This document shows, piece by piece, positions 41,663 to 52,639 of a stretch of 64,000 nucleotides of DNA; position 1 is the stretch's first letter; every line of letters starts with the position of its first letter. The notes beneath the pieces were generated by a model. That model did no database searches. It was not told where the DNA came from and saw only the letters and a program-made list of their open reading frames with translations. The translations under genes were made by a program, and so were the position numbers. The stretch comes from Pantoea cypripedii. Lineage in GTDB: Bacteria > Pseudomonadota > Gammaproteobacteria > Enterobacterales > Enterobacteriaceae. The stretch lies in NCBI RefSeq assembly GCF_002095535.1, contig NZ_MLJI01000001.1, positions 1,663,832 through 1,727,831 on the forward strand, given 5' to 3'.

Positions 41663-43123
41663 CTACTCGCGACGATGTTCAACTTCCTGACGCTGGAAAA
41701 TGACTTCCATACGCGCGCCGCCAAGCGGGCTGGTGGTGGCGATAACCTGACCGGCATACTGCTCCAGAATGTCGCGAACCACCGCCAAACCTAAGCCCTG
41801 GCCGGGGCGCAGGGTGTCGGCGCGTTGACCGCGAACAAAGATTAAATCGCGCTTACTTTCGGGGATACCGGGGCCATCATCGTCGATAAACAGGTGTAAC
41901 GCTTTATCGGTTTGCCGTGCACTGACTTCAATAAACTCCAGACAATATTTGCAGGCGTTATCCAGCACATTACCCAGCACTTCCATAAAGTCATTCTGAT
42001 CGCCGATAAAGGTCAGTTCGGGAGAGATATCGAGGGTGATTTCCACCCCTTTACGCTGATAAACCTTATTCAGAGCCGAACACAGGCTATCGAGTAGCGC
42101 TGAGACGGAATGCAAATCGCGCTGCAACGGGTTGTGATCGGCCTGCATACTGGCGCGATGCAGGTAATAACCGATCTGCTGCGAGATGCGGCTGATTTGC
42201 TCCAGCATCACCGGCTCCGCCTGTTCCACAGTCAGGTCTTTACCGCTGCGCAGCGAACGCAACGTACTTTGCAACACCGCCAGCGGCGTCTTCAGGCTGT
42301 GAGTCAGGTCTGAAAGGGTGGTGCGATAGCGGGTATAACGCTGGCGCTCATTGGTGAGCAGTAAATTCAGGTTGCGTACCAGGCTGCGCAGTTCCTGGGG
42401 AGGATTATCATCCAGATTCTCCCGCTGACCGGTTTCCAGCTCGCGCACCTGTGAGGTGAGATGCCCAATTGGCCGCAGACTCCAGTGCGCGGCCAGCCAC
42501 AGCAGTGGGATCACCAGCAGCAGGTTTGCTGCCAGCACGTAGCTGAACCATGACCACACCACATCGGAATGCTGGAGTTCCTGTGGGATCGAATCGACCA
42601 CCACAATGGTCAGCGCCGGTAAGTTGGTGGTGGCGTCATAGCGGTTGACCGCGACCGAGTGGGTAAAGGTATCGTTGCTGTTAGTGTCCAGGGCGTGAAG
42701 CTGTTTCTGCGCCACCAGGTTGTTACCCATCGCCGCCAGGCTGGTGCGGTTGCTGGTATCTATTTCGTAGAAGTCAGGCTTGAGTAGCCACTCGCGCCGA
42801 ATTTTGCGGCGGATTTCCGGTACATCACGCTGTTGCCACAGCAGTTTGCCGTGTTCATCGTAGATAAACACCAGCGTCGGGAAGTTGAGCGTCATACGCT
42901 CTGGCTGGGCAATGGTCAGCCGGTTGTCCTGCCACTGCGCAAGGGTAAAGAACAGGTTGCTTTCGCCACGCATCACGCGATAGGTGTTTTTGTCGAAACT
43001 CACCACATAACCCACCACGGCTACCATGCCGTAAGAGAGCGACAGAAACAGCACAATGGCTGCCGTCGCCAGCAGAAAGCGGGCGCGCAGGGAAAAGGGG
43101 CGCAGGCGATGAAACCAGTTCAT
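41663..43123 (-). CDS. phoQ: Sensor histidine kinase PhoQ
   Basis: A 486-residue inner-membrane kinase that in E. coli and Salmonella senses low Mg2+, acid and cationic peptides. Two spans (about 15-38 and 193-215) flank a PAS-like periplasmic domain; then HAMP, the phospho-acceptor His in [13 protein letters not shown], and the ATPase motifs [17 protein letters not shown] and GQGLGLAVV. The kinase half closely matches E. coli. The periplasmic acidic patch (EDDDDAE in E. coli, just before THSVAVN) is here DTNSNDTF at 146-153, so most negative charge is lost; metal sensing may differ. It follows phoP by 3 bases. Confidence 0.96.
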   Translation of the reverse strand: MNWFHRLRPFSLRARFLLATAAIVLFLSLSYGMVAVVGYVVSFDKNTYRVMRGESNLFFTLAQWQDNRLTIAQPERMTLNFPTLVFIYDEHGKLLWQQRDVPEIRRKIRREWLLKPDFYEIDTSNRTSLAAMGNNLVAQKQLHALDTNSNDTFTHSVAVNRYDATTNLPALTIVVVDSIPQELQHSDVVWSWFSYVLAANLLLVIPLLWLAAHWSLRPIGHLTSQVRELETGQRENLDDNPPQELRSLVRNLNLLLTNERQRYTRYRTTLSDLTHSLKTPLAVLQSTLRSLRSGKDLTVEQAEPVMLEQISRISQQIGYYLHRASMQADHNPLQRDLHSVSALLDSLCSALNKVYQRKGVEITLDISPELTFIGDQNDFMEVLGNVLDNACKYCLEFIEVSARQTDKALHLFIDDDGPGIPESKRDLIFVRGQRADTLRPGQGLGLAVVRDILEQYAGQVIATTSPLGGARMEVIFQRQEVEHRRE

Positions 43124-43126
43124 TTT

Positions 43127-43795
43127 TTAGAGATCGAAACGATAGCCCTGACCGCGTACCGTGTTGATCACTTCCGTCGGGTGTAGGGCGAGAATTTTTT
43201 TACGTAAACGACCCATCAGCACATCAATAGTGTGGCTTTCACGTAATTCAGCATCGGGATAGAGTTGCAGCATCAGCGAATCTTTACTGACCACTTTTCC
43301 GGCGTTGCGGATCAGGGTTTCGACGATGGTGTATTCAAAGGCCGTCAGTTTAACAGGCTCCTCATTCACCGTCAGCTCGCGACGCGAGAGATCAACCTGG
43401 AACGGCGGCATCGAGATAATCTGCGAAGCATGGCCGCTGTTACGACGCATTAACGCCTGCAAACGGGCAGCCACTTCTTCGATATGGAACGGTTTGGTGA
43501 CGTAGTCGTCGGCACCGGCTTCCAGCGCTTCAACTTTTGCCTGCCAGCCTTCACGGGCGGTAAGCACCAGAATCGGCTGACGAATGGCTTCGCCACGCCA
43601 GCGGCGGATCAGTGACATACCATCTTCGTCCGGCAGGCCCAGATCAACCAGCGCGATGTCCGGTATATGCTCCTGGAGGAAATAATCAGCTTCTTTCGCA
43701 TCTTCTGCGGCATCCACCTGGTGACCCATTTCGCGCAATTGCACGGCAAGGTGATGACGCAGCAGCGCATTATCTTCCACAACCAGAACACGCAT
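43127..43795 (-). CDS. phoP: Response regulator PhoP
   Basis: A 222-residue OmpR-type regulator. Phospho-acceptor D51 in [12 protein letters not shown] in [10 protein letters not shown], and the winged-helix DNA-binding domain with [15 protein letters not shown]. It is the first gene of phoPQ and carries a PhoP box upstream. Confidence 0.98.
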   Translation of the reverse strand: MRVLVVEDNALLRHHLAVQLREMGHQVDAAEDAKEADYFLQEHIPDIALVDLGLPDEDGMSLIRRWRGEAIRQPILVLTAREGWQAKVEALEAGADDYVTKPFHIEEVAARLQALMRRNSGHASQIISMPPFQVDLSRRELTVNEEPVKLTAFEYTIVETLIRNAGKVVSKDSLMLQLYPDAELRESHTIDVLMGRLRKKILALHPTEVINTVRGQGYRFDL

Positions 43796-43830
43796 AGCTT
43801 TTCCTTACTTTCAACTCATTGATGGAGCAA

Positions 43831-43865
43831 AGTATATGCGAAGTCAGCTAAACCGCAGATTAACA
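43831..43865 (-). promoter_or_regulatory. PhoP box and -10 element of the phoPQ promoter
   Basis: Read on the minus strand: TGTTAA-TCTGC-GGTTTA, two hexamers 5 bases apart that match the PhoP box repeat (T/G)GTTTA at 11 of 12 bases, then 12 bases to TATACT. This is the spacing of directly PhoP-activated promoters and predicts positive autoregulation. Confidence 0.8.
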
Positions 43866-43900
43866 CAGGCGAGCCGCAGCCCGCCTGTGTTCGCAGGGGA

Positions 43901-45319
<1,419 letters not shown>

Positions 45320-45961
45320 TTAATACGCCGTTCCCAGCCGGGATAAAATGGTTTTTGCCTCGCGCAGTAAACGCTGACGCGAGAACATCAGCTGCAGGCG
45401 GCCACCGCCAACCTGCTGCCATAATACGGCAGAACGGATGCCCGCCAGCAAGGTGGCACGTACCCGGTTCTGGATCTGGCTGCTCTGCAATACCTGTGGC
45501 GAGCCGGTCACCTGAATACGCGGGCCGAGTGGGCTTATCACATCAACATAAATGGCGGCCATTGCACTGGTGATGGTGTCGGATTCCAGCTCGTAGTGCG
45601 CCAGTTGACGATCAAGCTGGCTGATGCGCTGGGCCAGGGTGTTGAGTGCTTGTTTATTGCTGTGCAGCTTGCGCTCCAGCACCACCAGACTCAGGGTATA
45701 GCGCATCAACTCCGCGCCTGCACCCTGACGGCTGCTGCTGTTCAGCACCGCCATCATGGTTTCCAGGCCGAGCCGCAGATTGGCTTCATCGTTGCCATAC
45801 ACCGCCAGCGTGGAGCCAGGATTGAGATCCAGCAGGCTGCGCAGCGAGACATTCAGTGCGGCGTTATTACAATTGCCCTGATGCGCCAGCTGCTGCACCA
45901 GATGGGCCGCCTGGCAAACACCTGCCAGCGCCAGCGTAATCTCATAATAGTTCTTAGCCAC
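45320..45961 (-). CDS. hflD: HflD family protein
   Basis: A 213-residue peripheral membrane protein; in E. coli it binds lambda CII and affects lysogeny, its normal role being unclear. GTG start at 45961 after GGAGTAACC gives [20 protein letters not shown] and the exact E. coli length. Located between mnmA and purB as in E. coli. Confidence 0.94.
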   Translation of the reverse strand: MAKNYYEITLALAGVCQAAHLVQQLAHQGNCNNAALNVSLRSLLDLNPGSTLAVYGNDEANLRLGLETMMAVLNSSSRQGAGAELMRYTLSLVVLERKLHSNKQALNTLAQRISQLDRQLAHYELESDTITSAMAAIYVDVISPLGPRIQVTGSPQVLQSSQIQNRVRATLLAGIRSAVLWQQVGGGRLQLMFSRQRLLREAKTILSRLGTAY

Positions 45962-45995
45962 GGTTACTCCTGTATACGCGTCGGCAACGCCGACC

Positions 45996-47108
45996 TCAGG
46001 CAGCTGCCCAGGGCAGACGCTGTTCGATAATGCCGCCACCAAGGCACACTTCACCCAGGTAGAACACGGCAGATTGTCCCGGCGTAACAGCAGCAACCGG
46101 CTCATCAAAACGGACTTCAATACGGTCATCACCCAGCGGGATAATTTCGCAGGGGATGTCGGTCTGGCGGTAACGGGTTTTCACCGTACAGCGCAGTGGG
46201 GCGGTGATCGGCTGACGATCAACCCAATGCAGCTGCTGGGCAATCAGGCCCACGGACATCAGACGCGGATGATCACCGCCCTGCGCCACAATCAGGCGAT
46301 TGCGCTCGACATCTTTATCGACTACATACCAGGGATCGTCATTGCTTTCTTTGCGTCCGCCAATCCCCAGCCCCTTACGCTGACCGAGGGTGTGATACAT
46401 CAGGCCCTGATGTTCACCGACGATCTCGCCATCAACGGTTTCAATGGCACCCGGCTGGGCAGGCAGATAACGGCCAAGGAAATCGCGGAATTTGCGTTCG
46501 CCAATAAAGCAGATGCCGGTGGAGTCTTTTTTCTTTGCGGTGATCAGATCAAGCTGCTCGGCAATGCGGCGGACTTCCGGTTTTTCCAGCTCGCCGACCG
46601 GGAACAGGCTTTGTGCGACCTGCTGGTGGCTGAGGGTGTAGAGGAAGTAGCTTTGATCTTTGTTGCCATCAAGGCCGCGCAGCAGGCGGCTCTGACCATC
46701 AACATCCTGACGGCGGACATAATGGCCAGTGGCGATAAAGTCAGCACCGAGATCTTCTGCGGCGAATTCAAGAAACGCTTTAAACTTGATCTCTTTATTA
46801 CACAGAATGTCGGGATTCGGCGTACGGCCCGCTTTGTACTCTTCGAGGAAATGTTCAAAAACATTGTCCCAGTATTCAGCGGCGAAGTTGACCTTATGCA
46901 GTTTGATACCGAGTTTGTCGCAGACGGCCTGCGCATCAGCCAGGTCTTCAGCGGCAGTACAATACTCCTCGCCGTCGTCTTCCTCCCAGTTCTTCATGAA
47001 CAGGCCCTCCACCTTATAGCCCTGCTGTTGCAGTAACCAGGCGGAAACGGAAGAATCGACGCCGCCGGACATACCGACGATCACTTTTTTCTGGCTGTTG
47101 TCAGACAT
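45996..47108 (-). CDS. mnmA: tRNA 2-thiouridylase MnmA
   Basis: Thiolates U34 of Lys, Glu and Gln tRNAs. 370 residues from ATG 47108. PP-loop ATPase motif [12 protein letters not shown] at the N-terminus, the nucleophile cysteine segment [12 protein letters not shown] and the second cysteine in [12 protein letters not shown]. hflD follows after 34 bases. Confidence 0.96.
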   Translation of the reverse strand: MSDNSQKKVIVGMSGGVDSSVSAWLLQQQGYKVEGLFMKNWEEDDGEEYCTAAEDLADAQAVCDKLGIKLHKVNFAAEYWDNVFEHFLEEYKAGRTPNPDILCNKEIKFKAFLEFAAEDLGADFIATGHYVRRQDVDGQSRLLRGLDGNKDQSYFLYTLSHQQVAQSLFPVGELEKPEVRRIAEQLDLITAKKKDSTGICFIGERKFRDFLGRYLPAQPGAIETVDGEIVGEHQGLMYHTLGQRKGLGIGGRKESNDDPWYVVDKDVERNRLIVAQGGDHPRLMSVGLIAQQLHWVDRQPITAPLRCTVKTRYRQTDIPCEIIPLGDDRIEVRFDEPVAAVTPGQSAVFYLGEVCLGGGIIEQRLPWAAA

Positions 47109-47146
47109 GACACACTCTTCATTACGATAAAAACAGGCGGCGCATT

Positions 47147-47623
47147 CTAGCACGCGGAAGCCGGGTGCGCACCCTCGTGAAACGGCCACTGGAACGGTGC
47201 GACCAGTTGTAAGGGGTAGCGCGCACCCTGTTGCCACAATCGTACACTTTCAGCCACCAGCGGTGAACGCAGGTTATCCGCAGTGAGAATCTGCTCTGGC
47301 GTCAGCCACCAGCAGCAATCGATGTCATCATCATGCGGGGTGGTAGCGGCACGTTGTGCCAAATCCAGGCCAAACAGAAACCGCACAAAAGGCGTATTAT
47401 CCGGGGCGATCCATTGCTGTACGCCAAGAAAATAGTGCGGTGCGGCATCAATACCGGTTTCTTCGAATAACTCGCGTTGCGCGGCTTCCAGCAGGGTCTC
47501 ATCGGCCTCCAGATGACCGGCGGGTTGGTTCCAGGTGGCACGCCCGCGAATGCGTTCTTCCACCACCAGTAACTGACCTTCCGCCTGCACGATGCAGGCG
47601 ACGGTGACATGAGGTTTAAACAT
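47147..47623 (-). CDS. nudJ: Nudix phosphatase NudJ
   Basis: A 158-residue Nudix hydrolase; E. coli NudJ dephosphorylates HMP-PP and nucleotides. The Nudix box is [23 protein letters not shown] (GX5EX7REUXEEXGU pattern satisfied). Lies between rluE (16 bases upstream) and mnmA. Confidence 0.94.
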   Translation of the reverse strand: MFKPHVTVACIVQAEGQLLVVEERIRGRATWNQPAGHLEADETLLEAAQRELFEETGIDAAPHYFLGVQQWIAPDNTPFVRFLFGLDLAQRAATTPHDDDIDCCWWLTPEQILTADNLRSPLVAESVRLWQQGARYPLQLVAPFQWPFHEGAHPASAC

Positions 47624-47639
47624 CGATCCTCCCGGATTG

Positions 47640-48290
47640 TTAACCTGAAGTTATAAAATTCGGACTGATATCACGCCACTCACCCGGTGCCAGATTATCC
47701 AGCTGATGTTCCCCCATGGCGAAACGGATCAAGCGCAGGGTAGGAAAACCAATGTGTGCCGTCATGCGCCGCACCTGACGGTTACGGCCTTCATATAAGG
47801 TCATTTTCAGCCAGCTAACCGGAATGGCTTTGCGTTCGCGGATTGGCGGCTGGCGCGGCCAGAGCCACTCCGGCTCTGGCACCCGCTCGACGCCTGCGGG
47901 CAGGGTCGGGCCATCATTTAAGGTCACGCCGCTGCGCAGGCGGGATAAATCTGATTCCTGCGGTTCGCCTTCCACCTGCACAAAATAGACTTTTCCGGTG
48001 CGCTTGCCAGGCTGGGTCAGCTGCGCCTGTAGCGCGCCATCGTTGGTTAAAATCATCAGCCCTTCGCTGTCGCGATCGAGGCGCCCCGCGGCGTAGACGT
48101 CAGTCACGGGCACAAAATCCTTTAGGGTCTGGCGTCCGGCCTCATCGCTGAATTGCGGTAAAACATCGAAAGGTTTGTTAAAGAGTATGACGCGCACTGG
48201 ACCCCGAGGCCGCGTATCACGGCGGACAGGCTTGCGTGACGGGGCGCTGAATCGTTTATCCTGGTGAATTCGTTGGGAAGTTTTTCGCAT
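47640..48290 (-). CDS. rluE: 23S rRNA pseudouridine synthase RluE
   Basis: Makes pseudouridine 2457 in 23S rRNA. 216 residues with a basic N-terminal tail, then the synthase fold with the catalytic Asp in [19 protein letters not shown] and the [13 protein letters not shown] motif. I chose ATG 48290 because it gives the E. coli length; an ATG 7 codons upstream is possible. Divergent from icd. Confidence 0.94.
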   Translation of the reverse strand: MRKTSQRIHQDKRFSAPSRKPVRRDTRPRGPVRVILFNKPFDVLPQFSDEAGRQTLKDFVPVTDVYAAGRLDRDSEGLMILTNDGALQAQLTQPGKRTGKVYFVQVEGEPQESDLSRLRSGVTLNDGPTLPAGVERVPEPEWLWPRQPPIRERKAIPVSWLKMTLYEGRNRQVRRMTAHIGFPTLRLIRFAMGEHQLDNLAPGEWRDISPNFITSG

Positions 48291-48421
48291 GGGCTTTGCA
48301 GTTGGTGACAATCAGCGCATTATAACGCGAAACTGCGGTGATTGGCGCGGCGGAAATATTCAAGTAGTATTGACGCGCATCTTACAAATCATTAACAAAA
48401 AATCGCTCGAAGGAGAGGTTA

Positions 48422-49672
48422 ATGGAAAGCAAAGTAGTTGTTCCGGCGGAAGGTCAGAAAATCACCCTGGATCAGGGCAAACTGGTAGTGCCAAATAACC
48501 CGGTCATCCCTTACATTGAAGGTGACGGTATCGGTGTTGACGTTTCCCCCGTGATGCTGAAGGTGGTTGATGCCGCTGTGAAGAAAGCCTACAACGGCGA
48601 GCGAAAAATTTCCTGGATGGAAATTTACACCGGTGAGAAGTCAGTAGAACTCTATGGCCAGGATGTCTGGCTGCCGCAGGAAACCCTCGATTTAATCAAA
48701 GAATACCGCGTTGCCATCAAAGGCCCGCTGACCACTCCGGTTGGTGGCGGTATTCGTTCTCTGAACGTTGCGCTGCGTCAGGAGCTGGATCTGTACGTGT
48801 GTCTGCGTCCGGTTCGCTACTACAAAGGCACCCCAAGCCCGGTAAAACGTCCTGAAGATACCGATATGGTGATCTTCCGTGAAAACTCCGAAGATATCTA
48901 TGCGGGTATCGAGTGGAAAGCCGGTACGCCTGAAGCTGACAAAGTGATCAAATTCCTGCGTGAAGAGATGGGCGTGAAGAAAATTCGCTTCCCGCAGCAG
49001 TGTGGTATCGGCGTGAAGCCGTGTTCAGAAGAAGGTACCAAACGTCTGGTGCGTGCTGCCGTGGAATACACCATCACTAACGATCGTGATTCCCTGACGC
49101 TGGTTCACAAAGGCAACATCATGAAGTTCACCGAAGGTTCTTTCAAAGACTGGGGCTACCAGCTGGTGAAAGAAGAATTCGGCGGCGAGCTGATCGATGG
49201 CGGCCCGTGGATGAAGTTCAAAAACCCGAACACCGGCAAAGAGATCATCGTGAAAGACGTGATCGCTGACGCCTTCCTGCAGCAGATCCTGCTGCGTCCG
49301 GCTGAGTATGATGTTATCGCCTGTATGAACCTGAACGGTGACTACATTTCTGACGCCCTGGCGGCGCAGGTTGGCGGCATTGGTATCGCACCGGGTGCAA
49401 ACATCGGTGATGAATGTGCACTGTTCGAAGCAACTCACGGTACTGCACCGAAGTATGCAGGCCAGGATAAAGTGAACCCAGGTTCCGTCATCCTGTCCGC
49501 AGAAATGATGCTGCGTCATCTGGAGTGGTTCGAAGCCGCAGACCTGATCGTTAAAGGCATGGAAGGCGCCATCGCCAACAAAACCGTGACCTATGACTTC
49601 GAACGTCTGATGGAAGGCGCTAAACTGCTGAAATGTTCAGAGTTTGGCGACGCGATTATCGCGAATATGTAA
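48422..49672 (+). CDS. icd: NADP-dependent isocitrate dehydrogenase
   Basis: TCA cycle enzyme, 416 residues as in E. coli. The AceK phosphorylation site S113 ([13 protein letters not shown]) and the NADP-binding [21 protein letters not shown] segment are present. AAGGAG lies 8 bases before the ATG. icd is a known phage integration target in E. coli (e14); the 3' end here is intact and I saw no duplicated icd end in the accessory block downstream. Confidence 0.98.
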   Translation: MESKVVVPAEGQKITLDQGKLVVPNNPVIPYIEGDGIGVDVSPVMLKVVDAAVKKAYNGERKISWMEIYTGEKSVELYGQDVWLPQETLDLIKEYRVAIKGPLTTPVGGGIRSLNVALRQELDLYVCLRPVRYYKGTPSPVKRPEDTDMVIFRENSEDIYAGIEWKAGTPEADKVIKFLREEMGVKKIRFPQQCGIGVKPCSEEGTKRLVRAAVEYTITNDRDSLTLVHKGNIMKFTEGSFKDWGYQLVKEEFGGELIDGGPWMKFKNPNTGKEIIVKDVIADAFLQQILLRPAEYDVIACMNLNGDYISDALAAQVGGIGIAPGANIGDECALFEATHGTAPKYAGQDKVNPGSVILSAEMMLRHLEWFEAADLIVKGMEGAIANKTVTYDFERLMEGAKLLKCSEFGDAIIANM

Positions 49673-49697
49673 GCTGCCTTTTTGGGCGGAATACAGA

Positions 49698-49724
49698 ACG
49701 GGAGCCGATGGCTCCCGTTTTTTT
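49698..49724 (+). terminator. Intrinsic terminator after icd
   Basis: ACGGGAGCC-GAT-GGCTCCCGT followed by a T-run. It marks the edge between core chromosome and the AT-rich block. Confidence 0.92.
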
Positions 49725-50034
49725 GTGGTGGACTTGCTCTAGCGCCAGATGAGGTCAGTATTTTAAATTTTTTGGCGTTAATTGTTACCTGAGCCTGGTT
49801 TCAATTGAGGGAAACAGAATCCACACCAATAAAAAGAATATTCTTAGTTAGCTAAGGACATTTTCTTAAGTACAGAAGCCTAATTTTTAATGTTACAATG
49901 CCTGTGCTTTAGTATTGGTAAGTGATGGTTGTCATAACAATTCATAAAATTTACTATATCAAATAGTCTATACTTTATGAATATGTTAAATATGAGCTAC
50001 AGAAGAGAGAAACATCCTGGGGCAAAGAGAGACT
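49725..50034 (+). promoter_or_regulatory. AT-rich upstream region and candidate promoter of the luxR-type gene
   Basis: No gene is seen in this 310-base stretch. A -10-like TATACT (49969-49974) is preceded immediately by a perfect short palindrome ACTAT-ATCAA-ATAGT (49953-49967), which overlaps where RNA polymerase would sit. In the EsaR system the regulator represses its own gene from a palindromic box over the promoter, so this palindrome is a candidate operator, though its sequence differs from the esa box. GAGAGA precedes the luxR start. Confidence 0.45.
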
Positions 50035-50751
50035 ATGTCAAAATTTTATGCAAATGAAGATATAAATGAAAAAGTTAAACTATTTCTGGAAGAGGCTTTT
50101 CCTGGGATAAAAGACTATAAATATGGATATTTCATTATAAGCAAAAAGGATTTAAATGAAATTCGCATTATAAATAATTTCCCTGAGTGGTTTGATTTAT
50201 ATGTAGAAAATGTGCATCAAATGGTAGACCCGGTAGTCATGAAGGCACTAACCAGAGTGGAAGGTTTTAACTGGAACGAGGAGATTATTATTTCTTCAAA
50301 GTTAGCTTTGCCGAAGGTAATGCTTCATGCGAAAGAGTATGACATCAATAACGGGCATACATATATAATTCATGACTACAAAAACAATCTGGCACTGCTA
50401 TCAATTTTTAATGATCAGATAGTTGGTATGGCAGAAGAAAACTCACGAAATATTGATATTGAACTATCTGTTTTTGTGAAAGTTCATCAAAAATTATTGT
50501 CTTTGTATGATTTTTTCAAAATAGATAACAATGATCACAGCATTACATTCACTTCCAGAGAGAATGAAATTCTTTATTGGGCCGCTGTGGGTGAAACTTA
50601 TAGGGAAATTGCATCACATTTGGATATCACAGTATCTACAGTAAAATTTCATATGGCAAAGATTGTGCAGAAGTTAGAGGCTGTCAATGCAAAACATGCA
50701 ATTAGATTAGCCTCTGACTTAAAGTTAATCACTGTTCCCACTGGTGATTAA
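50035..50751 (+). CDS. LuxR-family quorum-sensing regulator, EsaR-like
   Basis: A 238-residue acyl-homoserine-lactone-responsive regulator. Autoinducer-binding domain (about 1-160) with the conserved W52, Y56, D65 and W80; C-terminal HTH (about 172-233) with SRENEILYWAAVGETYREIA and STVKFHMAKI. Overall pattern and the convergent layout with a luxI gene match EsaR/ExpR-type proteins, many of which bind DNA without ligand and are released by it. The DNA is clearly more AT-rich than the flanking core genes, suggesting acquisition. Whether it acts as repressor or activator is inferred only from family. Confidence 0.88.
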   Translation: MSKFYANEDINEKVKLFLEEAFPGIKDYKYGYFIISKKDLNEIRIINNFPEWFDLYVENVHQMVDPVVMKALTRVEGFNWNEEIIISSKLALPKVMLHAKEYDINNGHTYIIHDYKNNLALLSIFNDQIVGMAEENSRNIDIELSVFVKVHQKLLSLYDFFKIDNNDHSITFTSRENEILYWAAVGETYREIASHLDITVSTVKFHMAKIVQKLEAVNAKHAIRLASDLKLITVPTGD

Positions 50752-50775
50752 TAAAGTGAGGTAGTTGTCAATGAT

Positions 50776-50797
50776 ACCTGTGCATACTATGCATGTT
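50776..50797. promoter_or_regulatory. Palindrome between convergent luxR and luxI genes
   Basis: ACCTGTGCATACTATGCATG contains the perfect palindrome TGCATA-C-TATGCA (50781-50793), which includes the luxI stop codon. Its ACCTGT left edge and overall size resemble lux/esa boxes, but it is in a 3' position and lacks a T-run, so it may be a regulator site, a weak convergent-transcript signal, or chance. Confidence 0.3.
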
Positions 50798-51377
50798 TAT
50801 TATTTAAAGCATCGTATAGACAAAATACTGCGTTGTCCTTAGTTGGCATAATAATCAGATAGATGTATTCTTTTTTTTCAGATGTCCCAATTTTTTGAAC
50901 TTCTATGTTCCATCCGGCTTTAATTAAACTGCACAGTAGCTGCTCGGATGCGACGGCATAAATGCCATCGTAACCAGATTCTTTTGCAAAAGAATGAATA
51001 TTAAGGAAGAAACGAAGTTTTAAATCTCTTGCGAATTCGTATTCTATATCTCGCTCATTATCAATAAATAGGCGCGTAACTTCTACATAATTCCCTTCAG
51101 GTAATGTTATCTTGTCGAAATATTTATAGAAAACCCCAGTAAACATGTTATCAAAATGCATGTCAATAAATCGGCATCCACATATTATTTTTCCTTCCTG
51201 TTTGCCTATAAGGTAATGAGCGTTTTCATTGTCATATTCATCAAACTCCATGCCACCTTTACATTTCACTAACCAGTCTAATCTATCTTTAAATATTTTT
51301 TTTCTTATGAAATAAAATTCGGTGAGATCTTTTTTTAGCATATTGCGGTAATTACATGATACAAATGTAATCGTCAT
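50787..51377 (-). CDS. Acyl-homoserine-lactone synthase (LuxI family), intact
   Basis: A 196-residue synthase that joins acyl-ACP and S-adenosylmethionine to make a diffusible AHL signal. All invariant LuxI residues are present: R25, F29, W35, D46, D49, R69, E99 and R102. The position equal to EsaI T140, which favours 3-oxo-acyl chains, is Ala (in GIYAVASEQLL), so an unsubstituted AHL is the likelier product; this is an inference. It is convergent with the luxR gene, 35 bases apart, the esaI-esaR layout. The C-terminal tail is short compared with EsaI. Confidence 0.9.
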   Translation of the reverse strand: MTITFVSCNYRNMLKKDLTEFYFIRKKIFKDRLDWLVKCKGGMEFDEYDNENAHYLIGKQEGKIICGCRFIDMHFDNMFTGVFYKYFDKITLPEGNYVEVTRLFIDNERDIEYEFARDLKLRFFLNIHSFAKESGYDGIYAVASEQLLCSLIKAGWNIEVQKIGTSEKKEYIYLIIMPTKDNAVFCLYDALNNKHA

Positions 51378-51592
51378 GACGATTCTCGGCTATTTGAGTT
51401 TATTGAAATGAATTTTAAAGACCAGAACTGAATGAGTTACAATGGATGATTTTGTGCGTTTATTAGAAATTATGGCAACAAAAATTTTCTGTGATTTGCC
51501 TGAAGTTTTTATCAGTTATTGGCTTAAGTTTAGATGCTGAATTTCAAAAGAATAATTAACGGAATCTTCGTGAATGGTAAGGTAGTCAGGTT

Positions 51593-52170
51593 TTATTTTT
51601 TTAATATTCGGTCCGTACTAGATTTATCCACAGGCATGAAAATATAATGCACTGCCTCTCCTTTTTCAGAATGACCTGATTCTAACACTTCCACATTCCA
51701 GCCTGTCCTCCGATATATTGTTAACATGGCCTCGCTTGCTATAGAGTAAATTCCGTCATAATTATTCTTTCGAGTGAAATTTATCATTGCGACAAAAATC
51801 AGTGCGCAGATAGGGTGATGAGATAAATTTAATTTATTTATACGATCTTTATCAATAAATAGTCTGCTAGCTTCCAGATAATTTCCGGATGAAATCTTAA
51901 TGTTGTTAAAAAATGAGTTGAAAACACCACATTTCAGCATGTTGGGTTTGTCAATTTCTATAAATCGTAAGCCACAGATTACTTCACTACAGAATTTTCC
52001 TAGTATATAATTGGCATCATGCGTGTCATATGCATCAATCTCCTTCTCATCAGTGCAATTTACTGCCCAATCAAGCCTGTCTTTAAAAAACCCTTTTTCT
52101 AAGATGGAACAGACTGTTTGCTTCAGTTTTGTGTGAGAAAAGAAAATGGAACAACATTTAGTGTGAGCAT
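51593..52170 (-). pseudogene. Second LuxI-family synthase, broken by a frameshift
   Basis: The C-terminal 170 or so codons read as an EsaI-like synthase: FKDRLDWAV, EIDAYDTHDANYILG, GLRFIEIDKPNM, NYLEASRLFIDKDR and GWNVEVLESGHSEKGE. This frame is open upstream but has no ATG until far inside. In a different frame, an ATG at 52170 with AAGGGA before it starts MLTLNVVPFSFLTQN and stops at 52123. Adding one base in the AAAA run near 52127-52130 would join the two into a full synthase. The conserved Arg of the RKKIF motif is also replaced (LEKGF), so decay is not limited to the frameshift. It is tandem with, and upstream of, the intact luxI. Confidence 0.75.
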
Positions 52171-52604
52171 GTAAAATTCCCTTTTGACTTTATGGTTTAA
52201 CCTTAGAATGGATATACAATTTAAAAAACATGACTATACCAAAGTCAATAAATAATACTTTGGTGAATAGTTTTTGTATTGGAAGTTAAAAGCAAAGTTT
52301 AAAAAATTGAACTGACATCACAACTTGATAGTCACGATTGTGATAAATTAAATAGTTTTCCTCGCGTCCTTTTTTAAAAAACACGCTTAAGTAACGTAGT
52401 GAATATTGATCGTAATTTATCGCTCTTTTTGAAAGTTCATTAAAATTACTGTCTTTTTGTGAGCCGTTTAAAAAAGATAACGATAATCACCGTTGCACAG
52501 TATCTAAGGGATAGTTTGCATGATTTACAGCTTCTAATCTGAATATTCTGCCTGTCAATTTGATAAATCGTGAGCGCTCATAGGATCACTGAAAATAACG
52601 AATA
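52171..52604. other. AT-rich gap containing a luxR remnant
   Basis: No intact gene. In 52201-52260 only 14 of 60 bases are G or C. Apart from the luxR-like remnant listed separately I see only the upstream region of the broken luxI (its AAGGGA site at about 52180). Confidence 0.5.
52320..52520 (+). pseudogene. Remnant of another luxR gene
   Basis: Intergenic DNA at 52402-52493 aligns with the intact luxR at 50449-50541 with only a one-base gap: AATATTGAT, then 20 unmatched-length-equal bases, then an identical GAAAGTTCAT, then a shared GTCTTT and GATAAC. Translated, it gives LKLLSFCEPFKKDNDNH against QKLLSLYDFFKIDNNDH. About 70 bases upstream CACGATTGTGATAAATT gives HDCDKL, matching HDYKNNL, in another frame. 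Stops and frameshifts show it is dead. The start and end are approximate. Confidence 0.65.
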
Positions 52605-52634
52605 AAAGCCTCCCACATAAATCTGAGAGGCTTT
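52605..52634 (-). terminator. Terminator of the second microcin operon
   Basis: Read on the minus strand: AAAGCCTC, a 14-base loop, GAGGCTTT, then TTATT. It lies directly after the immunity-gene candidate. Confidence 0.75.
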
Positions 52635-52639
52635 GGATT

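Noticed and set aside
43865..43890. Hairpin CACAGGCG...CGCCTGTG between phoP and purB as purB terminator
   Set aside because: It has no T-run on the minus strand, and its left end abuts the PhoP box; left uncalled as a terminator.
51460..51560. Weak similarity to the 3' end of luxR, convergent with the broken luxI
   Set aside because: Several matching patches (ATGGCAA, CTTAA, CTG) need repeated gaps; in AT-rich DNA this is not distinguishable from chance without a computed alignment.
52476..52494. Fur-box-like sequence GATAACGATAATCACC
   Set aside because: It matches the first 14 positions of a Fur box well but not the right half, lies downstream of the microcin operon, and is explained by homology to the coding sequence of luxR (GATAACAATGATCAC).
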